From Mermis nigrescens (taxonomy: Eukaryota; Nematoda; Enoplea; Mermithida; Mermithidae), in NCBI GenBank assembly GCA_036768485.1, contig JAVLUZ010000647.1, forward strand, positions 506,194 through 570,193: DNA of 64,000 bases, written 5' to 3'. Made by a program: the position numbers and the translations under genes. The notes beneath the pieces were generated by a model. The model ran no database searches. It had not been told where the DNA came from and saw nothing but the letters and a program-made list of their open reading frames with translations. Of this stretch, positions 23,640-55,089 are shown piece after piece; positions within the stretch are counted from its first letter, which is position 1; every line of letters begins with the position of its first letter.

Positions 23640-24215
23640 GCGGCGTTCCTCGAAAAGTTTTTCCCCCATTCCCCCTGAAAATTTCCGCCCCTTCCCAGAA
23701 TTCGCGATCTTTAAAAAATTTTGTAGAATAGGCGCCGTTTCAAGCGGGTTAGCTGTCTTATTGCTCAAAGTGTCAAATTTTTGGCGCCATTACTCACTTT
23801 TCAGTTTATTCAAATTTTTAAGTCTTTCGAAATTTTTTTATGTTTTTACGTTCCAGAAAGATAGAACATCGTCAGAAACGCTAAAAAAGTACTGTAGAAA
23901 GATTTTTTGGTTGCACCCACACCTGGGGTTTGGGGGTATGCACCCCCTGAGAAACCAAAATACCCCCCCAGAAATCAAAATACCCCCAGAATTCAATTTA
24001 TGAAAATTTTTGTTGTTGTTTTTTCGCAATTTTTTTGATGTCAATGGATAGTGTTCGATGAGAAACGTTGTAAAATGGTGTTTTTTCGCCATGCCACTAT
24101 TTTTACGGCACTGTTTTGACCTTTGAAAAACCTTGCACTCCCCAGAATTTTATTGCTGCCCACGCATGGTTGCACCCCCATCCACCAGAATTCCAATGCT
24201 GTGCATGCCCGTTTG
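23640..24215 (+). mobile_element. Family G element, copy G3, split by A8
   Basis: Family G body ('cgccgtttcaagcg', 'gttccagaaagatagaacatcgtcagaaa', 'aattccaatgctgtgcatg') interrupted at 23918-24168 by a family A insertion. Confidence 0.7.
23918..24168 (+). mobile_element. Family A MITE, copy A8, perfect TSD
   Basis: A 251-bp element, ends CACACCTGGGG / CTGCCCACGCATG, flanked by perfect 8-bp duplications GTTGCACC (23910-23917 and 24169-24176). This copy and A11 define the family A termini. Confidence 0.92.
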
Positions 24216-24841
24216 CATCTGTTCGTAATCATTGATTTGAAAAGCGCAGCTGGTTCAGTTAAGCATTCAAGCTTTTTGAAACGCAGCATACTCAAAAAGA
24301 GCGACAAATTTATTAAAGCTAAATAAACGATTTCAAAAGACGAATTCATTAAATCAAAAGCGTAACAGCTTATTTCAAAAGAGCTGCCAGCGAAACAAAA
24401 GCGCATCTATTTCGCTCGTCTCGTTAGAATATCTGGTTTAAGCTTGATTTAGCTCAGACGATTCGCGCAACATCAATCTAAGCTTTTAGATGAGGAATAT
24501 GTCGCTTTTTGAAACAATTATTCAACATAAGTCCGATTTGGGTGATTAGATTTACTTCTTCAATCTTAAAGTTTGGCGTACTTTTAAAATTGTACGTTGA
24601 AGTTGTGCTGTAAAACCGGTTGCTAGCATCTTATTTCCTTTTTTATATCGAAAAATCTCTTCCTCATCGTGGATATGTCGTATTCTTGCCCTACTTTTTA
24701 CCTTATTCGCAAAAAACGAGTAATTTGAATAATCACGTCAAGGCAGTTTGTTCAAAATAGACTTAATTTACAGTTAGTTAATGGTGCTTCACTTTTGCAT
24801 GTTTAGGCGTATTTTGAACTGACATTCTGCACAAAGTTTAA
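24216..24841. other. No recognisable gene
   Basis: AT-rich unassigned DNA. Confidence 0.45.
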
Positions 24842-25491
24842 CTATAGTCTGTTCCATTCCAAAGAGCCCATTTTCGTTAAATTCTTATTACTGTATTAGT
24901 TTTTCACTACACAAATGACATCTTCAATTATGTCCTCGCCGCGGCTGGTTGCTTAGAACTCTTCCTACTGATCTTTAATGAGCTTTGCTCAAGACGTGGC
25001 GCATTTAACAAACTGCCGCAGCAACATAAACCGTAGAATATTCTGCTACAGTAAAAATTCGTAAAGTGTAAATGGGCCGTTTGGAATCGGAATGGGACGA
25101 TTTGGCGCCGCCGTTTTGGCGCCACACTCTTTGTAATATTATTAATTATTTTATTTATGATTAAAGAATAATACAGATTCTGAAAGCCCATTCAATTCTC
25201 TACGTGATGGTATAAATTACTTTTAGAAAATCTTTGAATTTATTGAGATAATTAAATGCATCTGAAAATACACTGGATTTTCTACAGTTTTTCAGTCGTA
25301 CACAAATGAATACTCATCGAATCGAAAAGAACAATATGCTATTTTGTAGCTTGTAGAACTTGCTTACTGAATATATAATTTATTTTAAAATTTCTTCAAA
25401 ACTGATTTAATTAGAATAATTTATAAGTTGATGGCGCCAAAACGGCGGCGCCAAAACGTCGTAGACCCGTTTGGAATGGAACAGACTATAG
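24842..25491. mobile_element. Element F: TIR element of about 650 bp
   Basis: Perfect inverted ends CTATAGTCTGTTCCATTCCA and its complement. A second, internal inverted repeat, TTTGGCGCCGCCGTTTTGGC, lies at 25100-25125 and 25434-25460. No transposase was recognised and no clear target duplication; TA-type insertion is possible. Confidence 0.75.
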
Positions 25492-25613
25492 GAAACATGT
25501 AATGTAGATTCGAATGCATTAAAATATTGACAAATCTTGAATATGAAAATAATGGAAATAATTTTGTTCTGTACGCCGGTTTCCTGGAAGCTAATAATAC
25601 TATGTATTCGAGG

Positions 25614-26061
25614 CAGTGTTTTTTGTACAAGGTCCATTTGTACATGTACAAAGATGGTCCCTAAAAGTCTGTACATTTTGTACACACAAATTTTTGGGTA
25701 CTATAATATGGAACAGAAGCAATTTTAGCGTGGCAAAAACAGAGTTGTTCGACCTTTGGTAGTGTATTTTAGCTAAGTTCTGGGTTTTTGAGGGCGAAAA
25801 TCACTAATAATCGTCTCAAAACGGTGCGAAGCGCCGAAACGTTTGACACTTTTTCTTTCAAAATACAATTTCTGACATTACAAAGATATATAGAACACAG
25901 AACAACTCATTTCGGCGCGAATCACCGAAAAATTTTGCGAATTTTTAACTTTCTTTGCAGTTTTTGTCTTTCCAAAAATCTTTGTACATGTACAAAGACT
26001 GTCTCTACCCCAAAAGTCTTTGTACATCGGGATAAATCTTTGCCGAGTACAAAAAACCGTG
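25614..26061 (+). mobile_element. Family E hAT MITE, copy E1, perfect TSD
   Basis: A 448-bp element, ends CAGTGTTTTTTGTAC / GTACAAAAAACCGTG, flanked by perfect duplications ATTCGAGG (25606-25613 and 26062-26069). Subterminal palindromes TTTGTACATGTACAAA occur near both ends. GC-rich 'gcgaagcgccg' and 'cggcgcgaatcaccg' motifs lie inside. No coding capacity. Confidence 0.92.
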
Positions 26062-26069
26062 ATTCGAGG

Positions 26070-26570
26070 GGGCGTGAACATCAATGAACTGAGTATAAAA
26101 GGATTTTTCTTGTGAAATCAATCAAAACAGCTGATCAAGGGGGCATAAACGGCCCGAACTGTGTTTCAGCCTAAACTTTCTTCACCGCATTGTTGTCGAT
26201 TAAAAATCACTCATTTTGGCGTGCTGTTAGTTCAGAAACTGAGAGAATCAGGCTCATGGATGTAGCTTCTCTCGTTTTGTCTGAACAGACTGCATTTTTG
26301 GTGCTTTATTCGAACGGGACAAAAAACCACCTCGAATTAAGTGAAAAATGTATCCAATCGTAGAAAAGTAATTATCATTTTCAATACGGCTATCGTATTC
26401 TAAGTGTTGTTACTACAAATGCTCAGAATCAGCAATGTTAGTTGTAATCTCTAAAAAATATTTGATATTAATAGTTTTTAGTGAAGTTTAACATGTTTAT
26501 AATTATATATGACATCAACGTTGATCATGGTTTTCTTCATGAGTCAAAAAATTAAGTGAAATTGAGAAAT
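26070..26570 (+). promoter_or_regulatory. Presumed 5' flank of the TANC-like gene
   Basis: The 500 bp upstream of the proposed start codon. I see no TATA box or initiator that I can defend. A stop codon in the reading frame at 26553-26555 limits the coding exon. A further upstream non-coding exon cannot be excluded. Confidence 0.25.
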
Positions 26571-46538
<19,968 letters not shown>

Positions 46539-46639
46539 GCCTTTGTTCCAGCTCCCTCCGGCTCTCGATTCTCTTGATCATAAGCGTGATACTGTAATTA
46601 GCGAATTTTAGTTTTTTTTACTTTGTATTATAATCGTAA

Positions 46640-46880
46640 TTGTACAGCATAGGGATCATGAGGGGCCAGTTCCAAAATTTTTTTCCGCGTATTTTCTGTC
46701 TAAGAATCATCTAGGCAATTTGAAAATATTCTTCTATTACTATGCCTTGTCTTTCTATAAAATGAAAAAGTATGAAATTTTCAATAAATTCAAAATTTAA
46801 TGTAATACGGTCTACAGAGTTATAGTTTCACCTCAAAAGATCGCTAAAACGCCTAAAATGTCCCAGATTTTCTTGGAAAA
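46640..46880 (-). mobile_element. Family G fragment, copy G11
   Basis: 'tgtacagcatagggatcatg', 'tttctataaaatgaaaaagtatg', 'gatcgctaaaacgcctaaaatg'. Confidence 0.45.
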
Positions 46881-46910
46881 ATGGAAATTCTATGAGGTCC
46901 AGTCAAATAC

Positions 46911-47182
46911 GTAGATGCCCAACATGGCCGCTTGAGGGATCAAATGTTCTGCTGGAGGTCTGCCAGGGAGATGTTAGGAGGAAAAATGGCCCTAAAATTG
47001 GTGTAGTTAAATGTTTAAAAAATCGTATGAACTACATTAATCCGCAGTTTCTGATCATTTTCCAGTGCTTTTGCAAATATTTGACTTCTCTTCAATTCTG
47101 GCCATTATTTTGCTTTCTTTCAGAAAAAATTTCATATTTTTTCATTATAGTGTCCCCAACCTCCTCTATCACGTGCTCATCT
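46911..47182 (+). mobile_element. Family C MITE, copy C9
   Basis: GTAGATGCCCAACATGGCCG start, body 'ggccctaaaattggtgtag' and 'ctggccattattttgc', end 'cacgtgctcatctg'. Confidence 0.65.
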
Positions 47183-48438
47183 GGCCAAAAGCATTTCGCG
47201 GGATTCAGCAGGCATCCAGTATATTAATTAAGGGTGAAATGGGAATAATAGATAAAATAAAATTTATGATAAGATATAAGAATCGAAAAAGTGAATAGAA
47301 AGGAGTTGACAGAAGAATAATAAAAATAGAAAAGCTAGGATACACAAAACACTTACGAAAAAGAGCGAACATGTGAAAAATTCTCTGTAATATAATTTAT
47401 TTTACAATTTCAAAAGCTTTCCTTGAAAAATTAATAGTCGTCGTAAGCTAAAGCTTGATTAGTAAACGAATGAACCTAAAATTTGATATTTCGATAATTC
47501 TATGCAAATTTTTTCATTATTATCCGCTAACATCATGTAAACAGTTTCCTGAAGTAAGTTTTTTTCTCGACTTCTTAGCTTATTTACATTTTTTCGATTT
47601 TTAGCTAGAAGCTTGTACAACATGTTTCCAGCTAAGGTTAATAAATAAATGATAATTTTTGGAAATAAAAAATCGATCTTTAAACGAGGTTAACGGCGTC
47701 AACAAAGGCGTAATCCGGAAAGCATGATCAGATTGCAACCTTCTGCCGTTAATATTGATAATCTATGGCGCTTCTTCGTAATGAAATTCTCGACTGATCT
47801 TATTTTTGACGCATAATTTATGGCCAGGATCCATGAAAATATTAAAAGCTGCATAAAATCCGCCTGTGAGCTAAAGCAAAAATAGGGATTTTAATCGAGC
47901 TATTTCGTATTTGCGATAATTCCGGAAATGGATGGTCATTTTTCCTGCGTGGAAAAGGATTTGATCGACGATTTTGACGCGCTTAATTCTAGTTAAACTA
48001 CGAAGCAAATGCTGGATTTCCAAAATACTGAATTTGTTCGAATTTGAAATTCGATTTGTTTCGATCAATTTAAAAATCATGAGATTCTAAGTATATGTAT
48101 AAATGTACTATCAAATTTTATTTCTTTTTCGACTTGTTCGAAAAAGATCTTGTCATATCCTTTCCAGTCCAAAGCGTTCTGGGAGGTTTAGAGCAAATAC
48201 TCCCCTTAAAAAGAAAATACTTATTTTTTAAGGGAGAAAAAGCCAATAGTGGAGGTGAAAATGATCGAAAACCGAAAACTTTTCTAAAAGTGCACTAGAT
48301 CATCTGAAAAATTCGAGTTGGGTACTTTTAAGCTAAATTTGAATTTCTAATGCAACAAATCCCTGACAGGCCCCGCAAATCGGTCGCGCTATGCGCTTGT
48401 AGCTGGAGCTAACATGTGCGTCGGGGTCGGGTTGGGAG
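47183..48438. other. No recognisable gene
   Basis: AT-rich unassigned sequence. Confidence 0.45.
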
Positions 48439-48700
48439 CACACGTGGGCGTGGGGAAGGGGGTTGAGGAGGATATGCACTCCCAGAAGGCCGGATATACC
48501 CCCAAAACCAAAAATACCCCTCCAGAATTCAATCTATGAAATCTTTTTAGTTTTTTTAAGGATTTTTTGATGCCAATGGATAGTTCTAGATGAGAAACGT
48601 TAAAAAATTTTTTTCCTCCATACCACAAATTTTAAGAGCAGCTTTTTTACCTTTAAAAAATCCTGCAACTCCCTCAGAATTTTGGTGTTGCCAACCTATG
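48439..48700 (+). mobile_element. Family A MITE, copy A10, with TSD
   Basis: CACACGTGGGCGTGG to GCCAACCTATG. Flanks gttgggag (48431-48438) and gttggtag (48701-48708) match at 7 of 8. Confidence 0.85.
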
Positions 48701-48708
48701 GTTGGTAG

Positions 48709-48862
48709 CACATATGGGTGTGTTGGAGATTTTTGGGGCCTCGAAAATCCGGTAGACTCCCAAAAATCGATAAACCCTCTGGAAATGAATTTGTAGCGCT
48801 TTTTTTAACCATTTTTGCCACTTTTACACCACCGAGACCCTAGAGAATTTGCCTGCTGTATG
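48709..48862 (+). mobile_element. Family B MITE, copy B6, abutting A10
   Basis: CACATATGGGTGTGTTGGAG to 'gcctgctgtatg'. Begins at the base after the A10 right duplication. Confidence 0.65.
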
Positions 48863-49726
48863 GCTAGGAGTGTGGGCCTAAAACGAGAAATTTTTATTAG
48901 ACAAAAAAGAAGCAAGATGGCCAAAAATTAATGAAAATGAAAAATCTTTTTCTCAGTTTTTGAATTTATTTTGACTTCTCAGAAAATCTCTCAGGCTGAT
49001 CCCCCTGACCGCCCGAACCTCCAGACCGGCCATGCTGTCATTCTGTGCATCTACGATTTGGAGCATATCAATAAATTACTGACCTTTTTAGTCCTGCGTA
49101 AGCAATTACAAAATAATTCATCCTCGACTAACGTGTTTGCATTGAATAATAAGGCACCTATTATTACTATTTTTATTTTTTTCTCATAAATTGCCCGTCC
49201 GATGTTGCTGTTATTGCTATTTCGACGATTACCGCGTTTATATATTTATACCGAGTGTGCGCATGATGCATATGCATTGAAAAAATTCCATGTTGCTGCA
49301 TTTAAGTTAATTATTTATTCGTATTATATGTACATAAAAACTTAGCGTAGGACGGCTTAATTCGGGTAAAGTTAAGCCTACGCTTTTTCGAGATTAGGTT
49401 TAGTGTAACAGATGATTCTAATTAATAAGGCCTGTCATTTTTAGCTAAGCGAAAGGCAAAACTAAGCGCGCGTCTTATTAATAATTCGAAAAAGACTATC
49501 AATTGAAATTGTCTGTCGCATTCGGCCAGTTTTTTCAAAACGTGTCTTGTTCATTCGATTCATTGTAGCCAAAATTAGATATTTACAGCAATTCCCACTT
49601 TTTAGTTTCTTTTCTGCCTCAAGCTACTATTTTTCTATTCTGAAGCTTAATACAGGTTTAGTGCTTCGGTTTTGGATACATTAAAAACGAGCTATTTTGA
49701 AACCGACGATGTCGTTTCATGCAAAT
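48863..49726. other. Unassigned, with a short family C scrap
   Basis: About 48985-49060 ends 'ggccatgctgtcattctgtgcatctacg', a reverse family C end. Nothing else recognised. Confidence 0.45.
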
Positions 49727-50199
49727 CAATGGCGGATCCAGGATTTTCTAACGCGAAGGGGGGTGTTGGGCGGAACCCAAATTTTTCCTATTGTCCGGAA
49801 AATTCGTCCGTATGCTTAAAGTTGCGCGCTTTTTGCCGTCTTTTGTAGACAAAAAATCAATTATGATCCGAAAAAAGTTAAAAAGTTTTGAAAATACCTT
49901 TCGAAAAACGCTCAGAATTAGTTCAAAAACCGACACACAATACCGAAAAAATACTCGAGAGGTCATTTGTTAGAACTAGAAAATTCTTCGCATAAACTAA
50001 TCTTTTGACGTAGAGCACCAGGAAAGTCAGTAAATATTATCAAAGAGTACTACTCGGGGCGAAGCGCCGGGAAAATTCGAAAAAATTGTGATAAAAAATG
50101 ATCAAGTTATCAATAAATAAACAAATTTCGCTATTGCGCCCAACTGTTTTTCGTTAACAGGGGAGGCGACTGCCCGCCCGCCCCCTCAAATCCGGTCCG
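49727..50199. mobile_element. Family D hAT MITE, copy D6, with TSD
   Basis: A 473-bp element, ends CAATGGCGGATCCAGG / CTCAAATCCGGTCCG. Flanks atgcaaat (49719-49726) and atgcgaat (50200-50207) match at 7 of 8. Contains a 'ggggcgaagcgccggg' palindrome. Confidence 0.85.
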
Positions 50200-50251
50200 A
50201 TGCGAATCCATGTTCTTAGGACCGTCTTTCAGTAAGTAGTTAGATAGGTAA

Positions 50252-51038
50252 CTAGCAAAGAAAAATGCTCCGATGGAACAAAAAAGATGAATATACTTGG
50301 AATAGTGGATTATTAAGGATGTAAAAGGAGGGGACTAGGAAGAATCTACCTAAAGTCGCAAAATCTGCTAAAAATCACACTTTCTCTAAGCAACGCAAAA
50401 AATCGAAGTATATTCTGCGGCCTCTAAAAAGTGTCTTTTTTAAATAATTTTCAAAATTTCAGATAATAAACGAAATCTATAATGTTTCCTTTTTTAAATT
50501 GCTGGCAAGTAGCAACACTGACTAGCTTCGTATCCTGATTGAAAGAAAACTAAGTGGTATTGTATTTAAAGTTGTTTTATTTTGCTATGAGCATTATAGC
50601 AAGCAAAGCAGGAGCCGATTAATTAGTGCACACAATCGTTACGGGAATGCTACTGTACTTACATTTAGTCTGTTTTAAGTCAACTTACGCGTTTCCTACT
50701 GTTTTGAACCAACAATTCTTGCAATTGTTTTGGATGCATCGATGTTTGCTATTTCATTCAATTGGCTTAGAAAGACTGTTACTCGATATCATTTCCCATA
50801 GCTGCTGCATAGCTAATGTGCTGCTTTTTCAATCATTTTTATGCTTAAATATTTATTCTAATGTGTTGACCGCAGAATATACTTCGATTTTTTGCGTTGC
50901 TTAGAGAAAGTGTGATTTTTAGCAGATATTGCGACTTTAGGTAGATTCTTCCTAGTCCCCTCCTTTTACATCCTTAATAATCCACAATTCCAAGTATATT
51001 CATCTTTTTTGTTCCATCGGAGCATTTTTCTTTGCTAG
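50252..51038 (+). mobile_element. Element P, copy P1 (left arm)
   Basis: A 787-bp element with about 190-bp terminal inverted repeats starting CTAGCAAAGAAAAATGCTCC. Right flank TA, left flank AA. Carries the unoccupied hAT-T target GTATTGTA at 50557-50564. The 92-codon frame at 50626 has no domain. Confidence 0.85.
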
Positions 51039-51315
51039 TACCCTACTTTTAATTAGCATGATTTCAGTGCATCAGTCAGCAAACACATACAGTAGCATAC
51101 CACAATAATGACAGCAGTCCAAGAACGCGGAAAACAATATTGTTCTTAGCATAAATTAATTGCCTCTAAATTTAAAAAATATTGTTTTAAAAAAGACTCC
51201 TAGATTTTATAACCGTCTACCTTTTGAAATCAATCAGACTGCATAGAATTTAAAACTGAGTTAGATATGCTCTTGATTGTCGGAAGTATAAAGTTTACTA
51301 TTTTTTATTAGCTAT

Positions 51316-52289
51316 AGTAAATATATGTTACATTCTAAACAGTCCTGTAAGTTATAGAGGTCGTTCCACATTTAAATTAACTTGGAAACGACATATAACG
51401 TACCTACGGGACTTACTTAAGTACCTGGCTACACTTAGCGCTGGTCAGGTTGCTAGGGCGAAACGCCGGACTCAACCACACGACCCTCAATAACTACGGT
51501 CTCAAACTCCTCGGACCTAAATTCATCCGTACCTACGGAGCTATTGGCAGCTATGCCATAAAAACCTAACGCAGTAGTAATTAAGTAACCCCGGAATTTT
51601 GCCCTAGGTCAGTTGACCTATTTTGGACCAAAATAATAATTAACGCAAAAAGCTTTGTTAACGTGCTTTCGCCAGAGAGATACCTATGGCGAAAAACTAT
51701 TTCTTTTCTGGTTCCTACGAGCACAATGAACAATGAAAACAACAAAAAAGAGCTCTCAACCAGCCAGTCATCTTACATAAAAATTATGAAATAATTTTTA
51801 TGATTTTTTAATTGAAATTTGGGTGTTTGAATTTGCGATAAAGAAAATAATCAAAAGACAGTCACTTGGATTATTTAAGCCGAGTAATAAAATAAGGGCC
51901 GTCCACCAATTCCGAACTAAACGCGATTGATCACTATGAAAAAGTTTTGAAAAATGAGCTTGCTAAGCGAGAGTTGTAAACCAAGAGAAACTTAAAGTTT
52001 AAACCTACCATTATCATGAAGAGAATTGTAAAAGATTTTAAACTTTAAGAAAATTGAAAAGGTGGGATGTTGGTAAATTTAAAAACAAAGTTTTTCGGCA
52101 AAAATTCAAGAACTTCACGCAAATATCAAATGTAAGGAACACTAACGCTTAGATTTGGTAGTAAAATAAATTTGTAGTATAAACTACATATTAACAACAA
52201 ATGAATAGTGCAAACTTTACAAAACTACTAAGTGTAGAGAATACTAACAGTCAGATTCCCAATTCTGATTTTACGTAGAAAAAAACTAG
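51316..52289. other. Core of the inverted structure, left part
   Basis: AT-rich, non-coding. Short 'actaac-gt-agatt' and 'agtgtaga' scraps resemble the repeats further right. Confidence 0.45.
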
Positions 52290-53084
52290 AATTTTACTTT
52301 ATTTTTATCCTATTCGACCTCGCCCGACTTCTGAACAGAGAAAGTGGCGAACAAAAAATGCACAAACACGTATTTTCCACTGTCCACCACATTGTAAACT
52401 TTAAAAATCTGAACCTAACGCCCATTGAATGTAAATAAATTCGGTTCGGGTCAGTTTGTTGCCCTTTGATTGTAGTAGGTTTGTATGTGCCTAACTTATG
52501 TTCCGCAAAATATTTGATATGATTTATCAATCAAAATACGAAATAAACCTGTTTTTTCGCCCACTTTACACCTCATATCTCGAGCTTTGCACCCCATACA
52601 CAACTCAATATAACGCTTTTTTTGAACGCGGCTCGCTTCGACGTGTAGCCATTAGAAGTTACTTCATTTCTATTTTATTTAATTAACCCCAACTTTTGGC
52701 AGAGAAATCTTGGACAAAATCTGTTTTTTTACTCATCCACTAGAGAGTTAAGTTTAAAACCCTGGTACTAACTGCGTATTGATTGTAGAAAAGTTTGCTG
52801 GTAAGCACAAAACAGCCCTTGATCCGAAGTACATTTCTGTCAGAAAAAATTTCCTGAAACTATAACTGGAGTTGTTGGCAGACATAAACATGTCGAAAAC
52901 TCGGCCAAAATATGTCTTTTCGCCCCCAGATTTTCGCACTGTATACACTCCCATTCGAGAACTGAGGCGAAATTCGAAAAACAAATAAGTGTTATCTGCA
53001 GAACCTAAATAGATATATGAGTCAAATGAAGTACATGGTTTTACCAAAAGAATTTAAAAAAATCAAAAAAGTCAGCATTCAGAA

Positions 53085-53158
53085 GATTCGAACCCATCAT
53101 TCTTTGTTTAATACCGCATCCGAGAACGGAGTTGTCAACCACTGCGCCAACTCGACAT
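53085..53158 (-). tRNA. tRNA-like sequence (probably a SINE head or tRNA pseudogene)
   Basis: On the minus strand an A-box TGGCGCAGTGG and B-box GGTTCGAATCT are spaced about 55 nt apart, followed by a T run near 53070. Acceptor and T stems do not pair well, so it is not called a functional tRNA. Confidence 0.4.
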
Positions 53159-53746
53159 ATCAGCAGATTTCAGCTTGATTATCCTATTTTGAAAGATATT
53201 TATCATTCTACTGAAGTTTAAGAATAGTGCATTTATGATAATAAAAATAATTATTTATTAAAGACGAGTCAAAAACCTCTGAAATACGAAAAATCTGATC
53301 AAAAAATGCAATACGGAGTTATCTATCGGCATTAGAAAATAAATGTAGGTATAATTCAAAGTTCACCTCTTTATACCTCAACAAACACTGGCTGTAGAAA
53401 AGTTTAAAGGTCAGATTCGTTATTCTGACCTTACGTGTGCAACAACCATTGAGTGTAAAGTAATTTTAAGGTCAGATTCGTAATCTACAGCTGGGGGCAA
53501 CATTTTTAAAAAAACATTGGCCCTCCGCAAATTATTTGATTTTTTGCTTTACACTTTACACGCTCATTGCTAACTCAGTATTAATTGTAAACAAAAGAAA
53601 AAAACACGGGCATCGAATTTTTTGATTATCCATTGATTAAAAAAACCGCACCTCCCAGGTGTGTGCCGTTGTTGCTGTGAGGGGGACACAAATTTTGCAC
53701 TCGCTGTGATAAAAATATAAGAAAAAGGATGGCCAAGTATATTATA

Positions 53747-53766
53747 GGTAGCGCTATCGCGCTACC
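53747..53766. other. Perfect hairpin, first copy
   Basis: GGTAGCGCTATCGCGCTACC: 8-bp GC-rich stem, 4-nt loop, at the end of the first long direct repeat. The same 20-mer recurs at 56587-56606. A degenerate version lies at about 56085-56095. Confidence 0.85.
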
Positions 53767-54019
53767 TATGATAATAAGTTTAACACATGTATTCATTAAC
53801 TGCAGTCTTTTCCATTCCAAATGGTGTATTTCCGATTAACGGCTTATTAATGTACATGATTACAATAAAGCTGCATATCTTTGTCGACTTCTGTGCACAG
53901 TAGTGTGATTGCTGGTTCATTTTAAACCACTTTTGCAGGCAATTTACATCAATTAAACGATTGCTCTCCATGTGCAAGATTTTGTGAAACATATTATAAA
54001 CACGGCTAAGAAGGATTTA

Positions 54020-54960
54020 ACTTTAATGCAACCCATTTAAGACAAAATTACACCTCTTCAATGATCTAAGGACACTTGAACATAATTTTTAAATCACTTT
54101 AGATTACTTTTGAGGGTAAACAAACTCACTTACTTGATGTCTCACATATGAATCCTTGAAAATTTCTTGACTTCAGTTACAAAGTCTCTGCAAGTCTATC
54201 GAATTAAAGTTAACACGTAATGTAAACTTTTCACAAACACATAGCGTAAAGAATATTTTAGTCGGATTCGTAATTTTGATATTGCTCCGATATTACTTTC
54301 AACATTTATGGAAAAATGAGTCTCCATAATGTTTTAAAGACACATAAACATTAGGTTTAAACCACTTTGCAATACTGCTGAGTGTAAGCAAGCGCGCCCA
54401 ACTGACGTATATATTTCATTACCTGTAAATTTTTTGATCTCAGGAAAAAATTTCGGTTTTTGCAATGCTCTAGAACAAAGGCTAACATGCAGTGTAAAAA
54501 ATTACTCGGATATTATGATCAACATTCATGAAAAAATTATGTCTCTACAATGGTCTGATGACAAATAAACAATGAGTGTAAACTACTTTACATCACTGTT
54601 GGATGTAAACAAACGCGCCTACGTGACGTTTCACATCTGATCCTTTGAAAATTTTTAGACTCCAGGAAAGAATTAGGTTTCTGGAATGCTCAAAAACGAA
54701 GATAAATACATATGTAGTGTAAACTTCATGTAAACACCTGGTGTAAAGAAAATTTTGGTCAGATTCGTAATTTTGATATTGTTCCGATATTACGATTAAT
54801 ATTTATGAAAAAATTAAGTCTCCATAATGTTCTATGGGCAAATTAACAATTGGTGTAAACCACTTTACAACACTGTAGATTGTAAACATATGCGCCAGAC
54901 TGGCATATCAAATTTGGTTCCTGGTCCATTTCTAGACTTGATAATCGTGTCCCTGACTCA
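54020..54960 (+). repeat. Degenerate tandem units of about 210-280 bp
   Basis: Four units. Landmarks: 'gtttaaaccactttgcaatactg', 'gtgtaaactactttacatcactg', 'gtgtaaaccactttacaacactg' (54355, 54575, 54855), each followed by 'gtaa-caa-cgcgcc', and 'cagattcgtaattttgatattg' at 54265 and 54757. Confidence 0.7.
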
Positions 54961-55089
54961 TAACCAGAGAAGCAGGCAGAAAAAACAAGACAGAAACGCA
55001 TTTTAAACACAAATTCTTGACTTTACACTCGCTAAATATTAATGTATAGACAATTTGCTTTGACATGCACCCGATATAAAGCACCTTAT

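Larger units (their letters stand above)
52290..53775 (+). repeat. Long direct repeat, first copy
   Basis: Shares long blocks with 55090-56610 in the same order: 'cccgacttctg-ac-gagaaagtgg', 'gtttttttactcatccactag', 'cagattttcgcact', 'ggccctccgcaaattatttga', 'aaaaaaccgcacctc-cag', and a final hairpin. Roughly 75 % similar by eye. Confidence 0.75.

Noticed and set aside
50626..50904. 92-codon frame inside element P
   Set aside because: Its inverted counterpart in P2 is open on the opposite strand with a different protein; no transposase motif.
53085..53158. Functional tRNA gene
   Set aside because: A and B boxes are good but the stems do not pair; kept only as tRNA-like.
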